This document shows positions 26,272 through 34,999 of a stretch of 64,000 nt of DNA, piece by piece. The notes under the pieces were generated by a model that saw only the letters and a list, made by a program, of their open reading frames with translations, had not been told where the DNA came from and made no database searches. Made by a program: the position numbers and the translations under genes. This DNA comes from Bradyrhizobium yuanmingense (GTDB lineage: Bacteria > Pseudomonadota > Alphaproteobacteria > Rhizobiales > Xanthobacteraceae). Each line of letters starts with the position of its first letter. The first letter of the stretch is position 1. The stretch lies in the NCBI RefSeq assembly GCF_029167105.1, contig NZ_JARFML010000009.1, positions 62,001 through 126,000 on the forward strand. Reading direction: 5' to 3'.

Positions 26272-27200
26272 TGGAAATTGTCCTTGGAACGTCCCATCAG
26301 CTCGATGAACACGTCTTCGAGTGAGGGCTTGGACTTCTGCCAGTGCAGGCCGCCTCTCTCGCGCCAGGGCGCGATGCTGGCTTCGAGCGCCGGGACGTCG
26401 CGGCCGGAAACATGCAGCGAAGTGCCGAACGGCGCCACCATGTCGATGCCGGGCTTGCCTGTGAGCGCGGCGCCGAGCTCGTTCAAGTCGTCGCCCGTGA
26501 CGGTGTAGGTCGTCAGCGCGGATTTCGCGATGACCTCCTCCACCGTGCCGTGCGCCAGCAGGTAACCGTAGGCGATGTAGGCGATCTCGTGGCAGCGCTC
26601 GGCCTCGTCCATGTAATGGGTCGAGACCAGCACCGTGAGACCCTCGGCCGCGAGCGCATGGATCTCGTTCCAGAAATCGCGCCGCGCCTTGGGATCGACG
26701 CCGGCGGTCGGCTCGTCCAGCAGCAGCAATTGTGGATTGGGCAGCGTGCAAGCCCCGAGCGCCAGCCGCTGCTTCCAGCCGCCGGAGAGCTCGCCGGCAA
26801 GCTGCTCCTCGCGCCCCGAGAGCCCGAGCCGCTTGATCATGTCGCGTGCGGCGCCGCGCGCGTCAGCGAGACCATAGAGCCGCGCCACGAATTCGAGGTT
26901 CTCGCGCACCGAGAGGTCCTGGTACAGGCTGAAGCGCTGGGTCATGTAGCCGACCTGGCGCTTGATCTTCTCGGCATCGCGGCGGATGTCGTAGCCGAGG
27001 CAGGTGCCCTCGCCGCTGTCGGGCGTGAGCAGACCGCACAGGATGCGGATGGTGGTGGTCTTGCCCGAGCCGTTGGGACCGAGGAAGCCGTAGATCGAGC
27101 CGCGCTTCACCTGCATCGACAGATCGTGCACGACCTCGCGGCCGCCGAATGACTTGGTCAGGCCCTTGACGTCGATTGCGATGCCGTTGCCGTTGCTCAT
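26268..27200 (-). CDS. ABC transporter ATP-binding protein
   Basis: A 310-residue ABC ATPase. Walker A is GPNGSGKTT (41-49), the signature is LSGGWKQRLALG, Walker B is LLLLDEPTAGVDP, and the switch histidine is in VSTHYMDEAERC. Residues 230-310 form an extra C-terminal domain often found in YbhF-like and NodI-like ATPases that pair with ABC-2 permeases. It overlaps its neighbours on both sides by four bases, so all are one translationally coupled operon with the TetR gene first. Confidence 0.93.
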   Translation of the reverse strand: MSNGNGIAIDVKGLTKSFGGREVVHDLSMQVKRGSIYGFLGPNGSGKTTTIRILCGLLTPDSGEGTCLGYDIRRDAEKIKRQVGYMTQRFSLYQDLSVRENLEFVARLYGLADARGAARDMIKRLGLSGREEQLAGELSGGWKQRLALGACTLPNPQLLLLDEPTAGVDPKARRDFWNEIHALAAEGLTVLVSTHYMDEAERCHEIAYIAYGYLLAHGTVEEVIAKSALTTYTVTGDDLNELGAALTGKPGIDMVAPFGTSLHVSGRDVPALEASIAPWRERGGLHWQKSKPSLEDVFIELMGRSKDNFQ

Positions 27201-28000
27201 CGCTTGTCCGCCACCGGTGTCTTGGTCTCAGAAGTTTTGGGATTGAGGTGGACGTCGATCGGCTGTCCGACGCGCAAGGCATCGGGCCGCGAGGGTCGCG
27301 CCTGGATCAGATAGACCAGCTTGTTGCGCTCTTCGAGGCTGTAGATGACGGGCGGCGTGTATTCGGCCGAGGTCGCGATGAAATAGATCTTGGCGGTGAG
27401 GTCGGCGGCGCAATTGTCGCAGGAGACACGCACCGTGTCGCCGATCGCGAGCTTCGGCAACTCGGTCTGCGGCACGAAGAAACGCAGCTTCATGTTGCCG
27501 GGCGGCATGATCGAGAGCACCGGCCGCTGCGCCGCCACCATCTCGCCTTCGCGGAAATAGATCTGCTGGATCGTGCCGGCGACGGGCGCAAAGCCCTTGC
27601 GCCGCGCCATCCGCGTCTCGGCGGTCGCCACCCGCGCCTCCGCGACGCGCAAGGCGGACACGGCGGAATCGAGATTGGCCTGCGTGCCCGAACCGGTCTT
27701 GTTCAGCGAGGCCGCACGGTCATAGGTCTGCTGCGCGTTTGCAAGAGTCGCCTTCTGTTGGTTGAGGTCGGCAAGCTGGAGATCGTCATCGACGGAATAG
27801 AGGTGATCGCCGACCTTGACCTCGTCGCCTTCGCGGACGTTGAGCTTGGTGACGCGCCCGGCTTCGTCCGGGCTGACGAAGATCATGTCGGCCTCGACCC
27901 AGCCCTGGAAGCCGGGATCGCGCTTCTCGTTGCACCCGGCAAGCCCGGTTGCGAGCACAGCGAGCAATGCCAAGACAGAAATTGCTTGCGACGACCTCAT
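27197..28000 (-). CDS. HlyD-family periplasmic adaptor lipoprotein
   Basis: A 267-residue membrane-fusion protein. The signal peptide ends in a lipobox LAGC with the acylated C23, so it is probably anchored as a lipoprotein. The two lipoyl-like halves are ADMIFVSPDEAGRVTKLNVR and GTIQQIYFREGEMVAAQRPV, flanking a coiled-coil hairpin (about residues 75-135). A beta-barrel follows. It is of the YbhG type that links an ABC-2 pump to an outer-membrane channel, for which no gene is present here. ATGA overlaps with both neighbours mark coupling. Confidence 0.9.
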   Translation of the reverse strand: MRSSQAISVLALLAVLATGLAGCNEKRDPGFQGWVEADMIFVSPDEAGRVTKLNVREGDEVKVGDHLYSVDDDLQLADLNQQKATLANAQQTYDRAASLNKTGSGTQANLDSAVSALRVAEARVATAETRMARRKGFAPVAGTIQQIYFREGEMVAAQRPVLSIMPPGNMKLRFFVPQTELPKLAIGDTVRVSCDNCAADLTAKIYFIATSAEYTPPVIYSLEERNKLVYLIQARPSRPDALRVGQPIDVHLNPKTSETKTPVADKR

Positions 28001-28692
28001 GTCGTCCTCCGTTCGCCAAAAATCAAATCGAGATGAACGCGCAGCATCTCCTGCGCGTCGAGCGGCGCATGCCGCGCAAACAGGCTCTGCCAGATCACGG
28101 CGATCATCGCGGGCGCCACCAGGATCTGCGGATAGCGCGCGAGATCCTTCTGCCGGATCTCGCCGCGGGCGATGCCGAGCTCGATCAGCGCGCGCATGGC
28201 GGAGATCCCCCGCGAGACCACCTCGCGATAGTAGAAGTCGGCGACCGACGGAAAGCGCGGACCCTCCGCCACGATCAGACGCACCAGATCGCCGCGCCGC
28301 GTGCCGATCACCTCCTTCAGGAAGTTGCCGGCGAACGTCTCGATGAGGTCGCGCACCGAGCCCGCCGGCGGCGGCAGCGTGGTCAGCCGTGCGACCACGG
28401 GAACGATGACGATGCGCACCAGCTCCTCGAACATCGATTCCTTGTCCTTGAAGTGCAGGTAGATCGTGCCCTTGGCGACGCCGGCGCGCTTGGCGATGTC
28501 GTCGAGCCTGGTGGCGGCAAAGCCGCGCGCGATGAACTCCTCCATCGCCGCCTCCACGATCGCCGCACGCCGCTCCGCCGCGCGCGAGGCGCGGTTCGAG
28601 GCAGGCGGGGCATCGGGGGCTGCAGCCGCAGGGCCGTCCGCAAGGGTGGGAGCCGCAGAGGGCGAGGCGGCTTTGGTTGGCTTCTTCGTCAT
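27997..28692 (-). CDS. TetR-family repressor of the export operon
   Basis: A 231-residue TetR regulator with a 38-residue Ala/Pro-rich N-terminal extension before the DNA-binding domain. The helix-turn-helix is in RLDDIAKRAGVAKGTIYLHF with the usual following KDKESMFEEL. The C-terminal part resembles the TetR_C domain of regulators next to YbhGFSR-like pumps. It is the first gene of the operon and overlaps the HlyD start by ATGA. Ten bases before its ATG lies a 20-bp perfect palindrome, almost certainly its own operator, so the operon is probably autorepressed until a pump substrate binds. Confidence 0.93.
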   Translation of the reverse strand: MTKKPTKAASPSAAPTLADGPAAAAPDAPPASNRASRAAERRAAIVEAAMEEFIARGFAATRLDDIAKRAGVAKGTIYLHFKDKESMFEELVRIVIVPVVARLTTLPPPAGSVRDLIETFAGNFLKEVIGTRRGDLVRLIVAEGPRFPSVADFYYREVVSRGISAMRALIELGIARGEIRQKDLARYPQILVAPAMIAVIWQSLFARHAPLDAQEMLRVHLDLIFGERRTT

Positions 28693-28701
28693 TTGGAATG
28701 T

Positions 28702-28721
28702 ATGACTGACTAGTCAGTCAT
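28702..28721. promoter_or_regulatory. 20-bp perfect palindrome, TetR operator
   Basis: ATGACTGACTAGTCAGTCAT equals its reverse complement. It lies 10 bp upstream of the TetR start codon. TGACTNACTAGTCA-type palindromes are typical of TetR regulators of this subfamily. Confidence 0.85.
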
Positions 28722-28768
28722 TGTCAAGTTACCAAGGCAGCGCAATTGCCCAGACGAATTAGTATTGA

Positions 28769-28780
28769 CTAATGCATTAG
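28769..28780. promoter_or_regulatory. 12-bp palindrome before the ArsR gene
   Basis: CTAATGCATTAG is a perfect palindrome 19 bp before the ArsR start codon and overlaps a possible TTGACT promoter box. Related half-sites AATTAGT and GCTAATTT flank it. It could be the ArsR operator. Confidence 0.5.
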
Positions 28781-28799
28781 CGCCCGCTAATTTGAGCTC

Positions 28800-29135
28800 A
28801 TGATTGAAGCCGCTCCAAACCCCGTCACCACCGTGATGCGCGCCCTTGCCGATCCGACCCGCCGCGCCGTGTTCGAGCGTGTGTTCGAGAGCAAGGAAAT
28901 CAGCGTCGCCGACCTGACGCGCGGCAGCGGCGTGACCCAGGGCGCGATTTCGCAGCACCTGAAGTCGTTGAAACAGGCGGGCCTCGTCGCCGAGCGGGCC
29001 GAGGGCCGCAACGTCTATTACCGCGCCGCGCCGCAGGGACTCGCGCCGCTGGTCACCTGGATGGACCATTACGGCGTCTTCTGGCGCGAGCGTTTCCAGA
29101 ACCTGCGTGACCTCTTGAAGGAGATCGACCCGTGA
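28800..29135 (+). CDS. ArsR-family transcriptional regulator
   Basis: A 111-residue winged-helix repressor. The recognition region is DLTRGSGVTQGAISQHLKSL followed by the wing VAERAEGRNVYYRAAPQGL. No cysteine pair for metal binding is visible, so it belongs to the metal-independent ArsR group that is usually encoded next to SRPBCC/AHSA1 proteins. Its stop overlaps the start of exactly such a gene by GTGA. It lies divergent from the TetR operon with about 107 bp between starts. Confidence 0.92.
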   Translation: MIEAAPNPVTTVMRALADPTRRAVFERVFESKEISVADLTRGSGVTQGAISQHLKSLKQAGLVAERAEGRNVYYRAAPQGLAPLVTWMDHYGVFWRERFQNLRDLLKEIDP

Positions 29136-29593
29136 GTGCTGCCGCCTTGAAAGCCGACACAAGAGACATCGTCATCGACGAGGTCTTCCCTCACACAGCC
29201 CAGACGATCTGGAAGGCGTTGACCAGCGCGCAGCTGATCGGGCGCTGGCTGATGCAGCCGACCGGCTTCGAAGCCGTCGAAGGCAAGGCCTTCACCTTCC
29301 AGACCACGCCGGGCGGAAACTGGGACGGCGTGATCCATTGCCGGGTTCTGGAGGTCGTGCCGCATCGCCGCCTCGTCTACGGCTGGAAAGGCGGCGACGA
29401 GCGCAACACCGGCTATGGCGCCCCGCTCGACACCGTCGTGACCTGGTCCCTCACCCCGGTCGAAGCCGGCACCCGGATCCGCCTCGTCCATGCGGGCTTC
29501 GTCCTGCCCAGAAACGAGTCGGCCTACACGGTAATGAGCGGCGGCTGGAAGCAGGTCGTTCGCAAGCTCGACGAGATCAGCGGCGAAGGTTGA
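29132..29593 (+). CDS. SRPBCC (AHSA1-like) domain protein
   Basis: A 153-residue protein of the START/SRPBCC fold. It opens with IVIDEVFPHTAQTIWKALTS and AQLIGRWLMQ, continues through CRVLEVVPHRRLVYGWKGGD and ends with WKQVVRKLDEI, all normal for the AHSA1 group that binds hydrophobic ligands in a deep pocket. The start codon is GTG within the ArsR stop (GTGA). The fixed ArsR-AHSA1 pairing suggests that the regulator controls this protein and responds to a related ligand, which is unknown. Confidence 0.9.
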   Translation: MSAAALKADTRDIVIDEVFPHTAQTIWKALTSAQLIGRWLMQPTGFEAVEGKAFTFQTTPGGNWDGVIHCRVLEVVPHRRLVYGWKGGDERNTGYGAPLDTVVTWSLTPVEAGTRIRLVHAGFVLPRNESAYTVMSGGWKQVVRKLDEISGEG

Positions 29594-29608
29594 GCGGGAG
29601 ATATCGCG

Positions 29609-30022
29609 ATGGAGAAGCCCTATACCGGCGGCTGCGCCTGCGGCGCGATCCGCTATTCGATCGAAGGGGAGCCCCTCTTCAGCAATCACTGCCAATGCCG
29701 GGACTGCCAGCGGGAAAGCGGCAGCGGCCATGGCTCGTACGCGACCTTCGCGCGCGCCGGTGTCACGCTGACGGGCGATGCCAAGCACTGGGACATGGTC
29801 GCCGACAACAGCAAGGTGAAGACGCGCGGCTTCTGTCCGCAGTGCGGCGTCGCCGTCTACATGACCTTCGCGGCACAGCCCGACGTTTTCACGATCCGCG
29901 CTGCGAGCCTTGATGAACCTGCCCGCTACAAGCCGCAGGCGGTGACCTTCGCCGCGCGCGGCCACGAGTGGGATCCTCTCGATCCCAGCCTGGTCAAGTT
30001 CGAAGGCATGCCGCCTGGATGA
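29609..30022 (+). CDS. GFA / CENP-V domain protein
   Basis: A 137-residue protein of the glutathione-dependent formaldehyde-activating (GFA) family, a zinc-binding fold. The N-terminal zinc ligands are in GGCACGAIRY and NHCQCRDCQ, and the second site in GFCPQCGVAV. Family members are thought to form the glutathione adduct of formaldehyde or to bind glutathione, though most are untested. It begins 15 bp after the SRPBCC gene, making a three-gene operon. A formaldehyde or thiol-adduct role would fit the zinc alcohol dehydrogenase gene that follows on the opposite strand, but that is inference. Confidence 0.88.
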   Translation: MEKPYTGGCACGAIRYSIEGEPLFSNHCQCRDCQRESGSGHGSYATFARAGVTLTGDAKHWDMVADNSKVKTRGFCPQCGVAVYMTFAAQPDVFTIRAASLDEPARYKPQAVTFAARGHEWDPLDPSLVKFEGMPPG

Positions 30023-30031
30023 GGCCCGGGT

Positions 30032-31057
30032 CTAGCCGAAATCGAGCACCATGCGGCCGTCGATCTTGCCGGCCTTCATGCGGTCGAAGACGTCGTTGAT
30101 TTGCGCCAGCGGCACCTTCGTCACCTCGGACTTGACCTTGCCGTCCGCCGCGAAGGCGATGGCTTCGTCGAGGTCGCGCCGGGTGCCGACGATCGAGCCG
30201 CGCACGGTGATGCGCTTGAGCACGACGTCGAAGATCGGTGTCGGGAATTCGCCCGGCGGCAGGCCGACCAGGCTGACGGTGCCCTTGCGGCGCACCATCT
30301 TGAGCGCCTGCGCGAAGGCCGGCGTCGAGACAGCCGTCACCAGCACGCCGTGGGCGCCGCCTCCGGTCGCCGCCAGCACCTTGTCCACCGCACCGGCCGC
30401 AAGCGCGTTCACGGCGAGATCGGCGCCGGTCTCGCGAGCGAGCTCAAGCTTGTCTTCGGCGATGTCGATGCCGACGACCTTCAGCCCCATCGCCTTGGCG
30501 TACTGGATCGCGACATGGCCGAGCCCGCCGATACCGGAGATCACGACCCACTCGCCGGGCTTTGCCTCGGTTTCCTTCAATCCCTTGTAGGTGGTGACCC
30601 CGGCGCAGAGGATCGGCGCGATGGCCGCGAAATCGATCGTCGCCGGCAGCTTGGCGGCGAACGCGGCCGAGGCGATGACATATTCGGCAAAGCCGCCGTT
30701 CACGCTGTAGCCGGTGTTGTGCTGGTGCTCGCACAGCGTCTCCCAGCCGGTCTCGCAATATTCGCACGACATGCAGGCGTCATGCAGCCAGGCGACGCCG
30801 ACGGCATCGCCAACTTTCAGATTCTTCACGCCAGGTCCGAGCGCGGCGACGATGCCGGCGGCTTCATGGCCGGGGATGAAGGGCGGCACCGGCTTCACCG
30901 GCCAATCGCCGGAGGCGGCATGCAGATCGGTGTGACAGACGCCGCAGGCCTTGACCTTGACCAGAACCTCGCCCGGACCGGGCTGCGGCACCGGCACGTC
31001 CTCGATAACCAGCGGCTTGCCGAATTGCTTGACGATTGCGGCTTTCATGGTCGGCAT
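30032..31057 (-). CDS. Zinc-dependent alcohol dehydrogenase (AdhP type)
   Basis: A 341-residue medium-chain dehydrogenase. The catalytic zinc ligands are in [11 protein letters not shown] and PGHEAAG, and the structural zinc ligands in [15 protein letters not shown]. The NAD-binding Rossmann motif is [13 protein letters not shown]. Length and motifs match the bacterial AdhP/AdhA group that oxidises ethanol and other primary alcohols. The start at 31057 has AAGGAG seven bases upstream; a longer frame to 31132 is unsupported. It converges with the GFA gene, only 9 bp away, and is monocistronic. Confidence 0.93.
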   Translation of the reverse strand: MPTMKAAIVKQFGKPLVIEDVPVPQPGPGEVLVKVKACGVCHTDLHAASGDWPVKPVPPFIPGHEAAGIVAALGPGVKNLKVGDAVGVAWLHDACMSCEYCETGWETLCEHQHNTGYSVNGGFAEYVIASAAFAAKLPATIDFAAIAPILCAGVTTYKGLKETEAKPGEWVVISGIGGLGHVAIQYAKAMGLKVVGIDIAEDKLELARETGADLAVNALAAGAVDKVLAATGGGAHGVLVTAVSTPAFAQALKMVRRKGTVSLVGLPPGEFPTPIFDVVLKRITVRGSIVGTRRDLDEAIAFAADGKVKSEVTKVPLAQINDVFDRMKAGKIDGRMVLDFG

Positions 31058-31196
31058 CGGTCTGCTCCTTGTGCTTTGTGAAGCAGAATAGCGACGCCGC
31101 CCGGCGCACCTTTGACGGGAGTCAAACAGCACAAAGTTTGCGCAAGGGCAGGTCCATCATGACACCCCGATGACGCCGCGCGGTGCTCTCGATCTG

Positions 31197-31607
31197 TCAG
31201 CTATGGAACTTGAGACCGTCGACGATCTTGTCAATCACCTTCCGCTCGGCGCGCATCGCAATACCGACGAGATTGAGGTCGCCACGCGCAACCGCCCTCA
31301 CCGCCTCGCGGTTGGCGGCGTCGTGCGTCGTCTTGAACATGTCCTCGGTATAGACCGCCGCTTTGACGTTGCGGGTGAGCGCGCGGTCCAGCGCGCGCGA
31401 CAATGCAGGACCGTCGGCGCCATAGATCAGGATCGGCTGGCCAATCAGTGCATGATATTTCGTGCCTGAGGCGTCTTCATAGGCATCGCCGATGCAATCC
31501 GGAAAAGCCGCGGCGATGCCGCTGGTGAGAAATGACGCGACGTTCAGCTTCTGCCAGGCTTGAAGATCGGTACGGATCACGACGGCGATCTTGGTGTCGA
31601 ACTGCAT
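31197..31607 (-). CDS. DUF2000 family protein
   Basis: A 136-residue protein matching DUF2000, a small alpha/beta fold related to peptidyl-tRNA hydrolase 2. IAVVIRTDLQAWQKLNVASF, the ADGPALSRALDRALTR stretch and YTEDMFKTTHDAANREAV are characteristic. The ATG has GAGGAAA upstream. No activity has been shown for the family. It is monocistronic and its 5' region abuts a palindromic repeat. Confidence 0.82.
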   Translation of the reverse strand: MQFDTKIAVVIRTDLQAWQKLNVASFLTSGIAAAFPDCIGDAYEDASGTKYHALIGQPILIYGADGPALSRALDRALTRNVKAAVYTEDMFKTTHDAANREAVRAVARGDLNLVGIAMRAERKVIDKIVDGLKFHS

Positions 31608-31621
31608 GTGTTTCCTCGATT

Positions 31622-31739
31622 GTCATTCCGGCGCGCCGCTTGGCGCGAGCTATGGTGCGCAATTGCGCACCTGAGAATCCATACTCCCGATAGTGGTTAT
31701 GGATTCCGGGCTCGATGCTACGCATCGCCCCGGAATGAC
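31622..31739. repeat. Family A inverted-repeat element, no gene
   Basis: 118 bp. GTCATTCCGGCGCG at the left pairs with GTCATTCCGGGGCGATGC inverted at the right; the inner arm GAATCCATACTCCCGATAGT and GGTTATGGATTCCGGGCTCG completes it. An extra small palindrome GGTGCGCAATTGCGCACC (31654-31671) is inserted in the left arm. The start regions of the DUF2000 gene and the end region of the DUF4189 gene flank it. Confidence 0.82.
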
Positions 31740-31766
31740 AGCAAGAGAAATTCAATGGTCGAAAAA

Positions 31767-32156
31767 TCAGCCCTTGGCGTCGCAGGCCCAGGCGCGGATC
31801 ACGCATTCCTTGCCGCCATATTTGTAGCATTCACGCGTGGCGGCATTGAGCGAGGCGGAAATCTTCGGCTTGACGGCATAGCCATAGGCGCCGCAGGGAT
31901 TTGTCATATCGACCGACATCGCGGCACAGGCGCGCTTCATCGTCAAGGTGGTGCAATCGCCCTTGCACTGCTTCTGCGCGGCGGCGCGGGCCTCGTGCTC
32001 GTGGCCATAATCATAGGCCTGGCCATAAGCGCCGCACTTGCCGACCGCAAAAGCGCCGGCGGCATGGGCTTCTGTCATATAGCGGGCGCCGGATGCAAAG
32101 ACGGACAGCGCAAGGAAAAACATCGCGCAACGGCGCGCGACGATGTTCGAAGCCAT
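31767..32156 (-). CDS. DUF4189 domain secreted protein
   Basis: A 129-residue exported protein. A signal peptide of about 32 residues (ARRCAMFFLALSVFASGARY) precedes a DUF4189-type domain with eight cysteines in a repeating pattern (VGKCGAYGQAYDYGHE, QKQCKGDCTTL, NPCGAYGYA, ECYKYGGKECVIRAWAC), which will form disulphides in the periplasm. The ATG lies at 32156. The domain is found in many alphaproteobacterial secreted proteins with no known role. It is monocistronic. Confidence 0.78.
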   Translation of the reverse strand: MASNIVARRCAMFFLALSVFASGARYMTEAHAAGAFAVGKCGAYGQAYDYGHEHEARAAAQKQCKGDCTTLTMKRACAAMSVDMTNPCGAYGYAVKPKISASLNAATRECYKYGGKECVIRAWACDAKG

Positions 32157-32263
32157 GAAAAACCCCTCACCCCCAAGGCAGGTGGCGGCAACTCTAAGCG
32201 GCGGTCGTTTCCAGATGGTGAACGGGTGGTTGAAATCGGCAGGCTTGGAGGATGCCGCAGTCC

Positions 32264-32355
32264 CGTAGGGCGGATCAGCGAAGCGTAATCCGCCTCTTTT
32301 TGTTTCCGCGGAGAAACACAGCGGCGGATTACGCCTTCGGCTAATCCGCCCTACG
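32264..32355. repeat. Intergenic repeat with GTAGGGCGGAT palindrome
   Basis: CGTAGGGCGGAT at the left and ATCCGCCCTACG at the right are exact inverses, and GCGTAATCCGCC / GGCGGATTACGC form the inner pair around TTTTTGTTTCCGCGG. It has the same nested architecture and central TTTC-CGCGGAGAAAC as the element at 4661-4773. Confidence 0.85.
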
Positions 32356-32360
32356 CACCT

Positions 32361-33965
32361 TCAGCCCCGCCGTGCCGCCTCCAGCGCCTGCGGCGTGTCG
32401 ATGTCGAGGAAGGCGCTCTCGCCGTCGACGGGCACTTCGGCGACCGCCTCGGTGTGCCTGGCGATCAGATGCCGCGCGCCGACGTCGCCCTCGAGCGTCA
32501 TCAGCTCCTTGAAGAAGCGGCGCGACCACAGCACGGGGTTGCCGCGGCGGCCCTCGCTGACGGGAACGACGATGAGATTGCCGCGGTCGGGCGCAAAGCT
32601 GTCGATCAACCTGTCGATCAGGCCGGCGTCGATCAGCGGCATGTCGCCGAGACACACGACGGCGCCATCGCAGGTCTCGGGAACGGCGGCGATGCCGGCC
32701 TTCACCGAACTGGCGATGCCGCCGGCGAAGTCCGGATTGCGGACGAATGTCACCTTCAGGCCTTGCAGCGCCTGCTCGACGAGCTCGGCCTGATGGCCGG
32801 TGACGACGATCACCTCGGATGCCCTAGAGGCCAGCGCCTGCTCGGTCGCGAGGCGCACCAGCTTCTTGCCGTCGAGCTCGGCGAGCAGCTTGTTCGGCCC
32901 GCCCATCCGGGTCGAACGTCCCGCCGCGAGCACGATGGCCGCGACATGGCTGTTGCCCTCGGTCTCCGGCTTGGCGCGCGGCTGCGGCCGCGTCACGATC
33001 TCCATCAAGAGGCCGCCGACGCCCATGCCCATCAGCTCGGACCGCGTCACCTTGATGCCGGCGAGAAGCCGCATCAAGACCCAGTCAAAACCGTTCTCGA
33101 CCGGCGAGCGCGCGCAGCCCGGCGCGCCCAGCACAGGCACCTCGCCGGCGCGGGCGATCAGCAGGAGATTGCCGGGGTCGACCGGCATGCCGAAATGCTC
33201 GATCTCGCCCCCGATTCCGGTGACGGCCGCCGGAATCACGTCGCGGCGGTCAGCGATCGCGGATGCACCGAACACGATCACGAGCTCGGCGCCGAGGCCG
33301 AGCAATTCCTTGATTGCGGCCGACAGCGCCTGCTCCTCGTGCGGGACCCGGCGCTCGGCGATGATGCCGGCGCCGGCCGGCGCGAGCCGTTCGGCAGTGA
33401 CGCGCAGGGTCTTGTCGATCACCTTGGTGGACAGGCCCGGCAGCAGCGTCGAGACCACGCCGACGCGCTTGATCACGTAAGGAGCGACCTTCAGCACGTC
33501 CTTGCCCGCCGCCTTCACCGCGGCATCGCGCAAACTCGCCTCGACGCCGAACGGGATGATCTTGACGGTGCCGACCATCTCGCCCTCGACCACCGGCTTG
33601 TAGGCGGCGAGCGTGGCAAAGGTGATGGCTTCGTCGATGTTGTTGATGCGGTCGACCGCGGCGCGGTCGATCACCAGCACGCCCGCTCGCGCGGCGAACA
33701 GATTGGCGCGGCCGGTGAAAGCGCGCTCGACATGGATGCCCTCGCCGCCGATGGCGAGCGCGATGCTGGCGGCCGCAACGTCCTCGGAGACGTCGCCCGC
33801 CTCCATGCGCACCACGACGATGTCCTTGATGCCGGCGCGCTCCATCGCCTCGACCTCGGCAGGTCCGATCGTCGTGCCCTTCTTCAGCACCAGCGATCCC
33901 TGGCGCAGGGTGTGGACGGTCACCCCGCCAAGCGCATCCCTGGGACTCGCCGGGCCGAACTTCAT
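32361..33965 (-). CDS. MoeA-like / MocA-like molybdopterin protein fusion
   Basis: A 534-residue protein. Residues 1-335 form a molybdopterin-binding (MoaB/Mog-like) part, with LRQGSLVLKKGTTIGPAEVE early and VIVFGASAIADRRDVIPAAV later. Residues about 340-534 form a nucleotidyltransferase of the MobA/MocA type: AAIVLAAGRSTRMGGPNKLL with the NTP-binding loop, CLGDMPLIDAG with the metal aspartate and GRRGNPVLWSRR. MocA adds CMP to the molybdenum cofactor to give the cytosine dinucleotide used by the CO-dehydrogenase/xanthine-dehydrogenase family. It is the last gene of the cox cluster and its ATG overlaps the XdhC stop, so it belongs to that enzyme's maturation. Confidence 0.88.
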   Translation of the reverse strand: MKFGPASPRDALGGVTVHTLRQGSLVLKKGTTIGPAEVEAMERAGIKDIVVVRMEAGDVSEDVAAASIALAIGGEGIHVERAFTGRANLFAARAGVLVIDRAAVDRINNIDEAITFATLAAYKPVVEGEMVGTVKIIPFGVEASLRDAAVKAAGKDVLKVAPYVIKRVGVVSTLLPGLSTKVIDKTLRVTAERLAPAGAGIIAERRVPHEEQALSAAIKELLGLGAELVIVFGASAIADRRDVIPAAVTGIGGEIEHFGMPVDPGNLLLIARAGEVPVLGAPGCARSPVENGFDWVLMRLLAGIKVTRSELMGMGVGGLLMEIVTRPQPRAKPETEGNSHVAAIVLAAGRSTRMGGPNKLLAELDGKKLVRLATEQALASRASEVIVVTGHQAELVEQALQGLKVTFVRNPDFAGGIASSVKAGIAAVPETCDGAVVCLGDMPLIDAGLIDRLIDSFAPDRGNLIVVPVSEGRRGNPVLWSRRFFKELMTLEGDVGARHLIARHTEAVAEVPVDGESAFLDIDTPQALEAARRG

Positions 33966-34663
33966 GCCGCTTCTTCTTTTTCCTTGGGAGGCAGCCGAAG
34001 CACGGCCGTGATCTCGGCCATGATCGCCACCGCGATCTCGGACGGCGAGACCGCGCCGATCGCAAGCCCAATGGGCGCGTGGATGCGCGCGATGTCGCTT
34101 TCCTTGGCGCCCTGCGCCCGCAACCGGTCGCCACGCTTGGCATGCGTCTTCCGCGAGCCAAGCGCGCCGATGTAGAAGCAGTTGCGCTCGAAGGCGTGCA
34201 GGAGCGCGGGGTCGTCGATCTTGGGATCGTGCGTCACCGCCACGAACGCGGTGTAGGCATCGACATTGAGCGGCGGCAGCGCAGTATCAGGCCATTCGGC
34301 GATCAATGGAATGTCGGGAAAGCGCTCGGGGCTCGCAAAGGCCGTGCGCGGATCGACCACGGTGACGTCATAGCCGAGCGAGCGCGCCAGCGGCGCCAGC
34401 GCCTGGCTGATATGGACCGCGCCGATGATGACGAGCTTTGCCGTCGGGGCGTAGACGTTGAGAAACAGCTTCTTGCCGCCAGCCTCGACACTGGCGCTCT
34501 TGCCCATGCGAAGCTGCTTCTCCAGTTCAGTGCGCAGCGGATCCCTGGCGAAATCCTTCGCCTTCACCAGGCGCTGCTCGCCGCTCTCGGTGTCGGTTAC
34601 CAGAATGACGGGCCGGCGCGCGGCGCGTTCGGCATTGAGTTCGTGCAGGATGTCGAGCTTCAC
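33962..34663 (-). CDS. XdhC family maturation protein, Rossmann part
   Basis: A 233-residue protein matching the C-terminal half of XdhC. LVIIGAVHISQALAPLARSL is the Rossmann motif and FYIGALGSRKTHAKRGDRLR with ARIHAPIGLAIGAVSPSEIA is the conserved end. The N-terminal 65 residues are a partial version of the XdhC_CoxI part. XdhC binds the sulphurated molybdenum cofactor and delivers it to the apo-hydroxylase. It overlaps the MoeA/MocA-fusion gene by ATGA and follows a separate short XdhC N-domain gene by 2 bp. Confidence 0.9.
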   Translation of the reverse strand: MKLDILHELNAERAARRPVILVTDTESGEQRLVKAKDFARDPLRTELEKQLRMGKSASVEAGGKKLFLNVYAPTAKLVIIGAVHISQALAPLARSLGYDVTVVDPRTAFASPERFPDIPLIAEWPDTALPPLNVDAYTAFVAVTHDPKIDDPALLHAFERNCFYIGALGSRKTHAKRGDRLRAQGAKESDIARIHAPIGLAIGAVSPSEIAVAIMAEITAVLRLPPKEKEEAA

Positions 34664-34665
34664 GG

Positions 34666-34989
34666 CTAACCGACCTTCTCGACGAAGACGCGGATGGTGC
34701 CGCCGCAGGACAGCCCGACGTTCCAGGCGGTCTCGTCGGCGACGCCGAACTCCAGCATCTTCGGCTTGCCGCTCTGGATCACATCCATGGCCTCAGTAAC
34801 CACCGCGCCCTCGACGCAGCCGCCGGAGACGGACCCCAGGAACGTGCCTTCGTCGTTGATGACGAGGCTGGAGCCCGCCGGGCGCGGCGCCGAGCCCCAG
34901 GTTTCGACGACCGTCGCCAGCGCAACGCCACGGCCGGCCTTCTGCCAGTCCTCCGCCGCCTTCAGGATGTCCTCGTCGCGATCGAGCAT
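34666..34989 (-). CDS. XdhC/CoxI N-terminal domain protein
   Basis: A 107-residue protein equal to the N-terminal XdhC_CoxI domain alone: GVALATVVETWGSAPRPAGS, LGSVSGGCVEGAVVTEAM and VGLSCGGTIRVFVE, the last with the conserved cysteine. In full-length XdhC this domain precedes the Rossmann part; here it is a separate gene two bases upstream of that part, and the two proteins presumably work together in cofactor insertion. It sits between coxE and the second XdhC gene in one operon. Confidence 0.9.
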   Translation of the reverse strand: MLDRDEDILKAAEDWQKAGRGVALATVVETWGSAPRPAGSSLVINDEGTFLGSVSGGCVEGAVVTEAMDVIQSGKPKMLEFGVADETAWNVGLSCGGTIRVFVEKVG

Positions 34990-34999
34990 GGCTGGCCTC

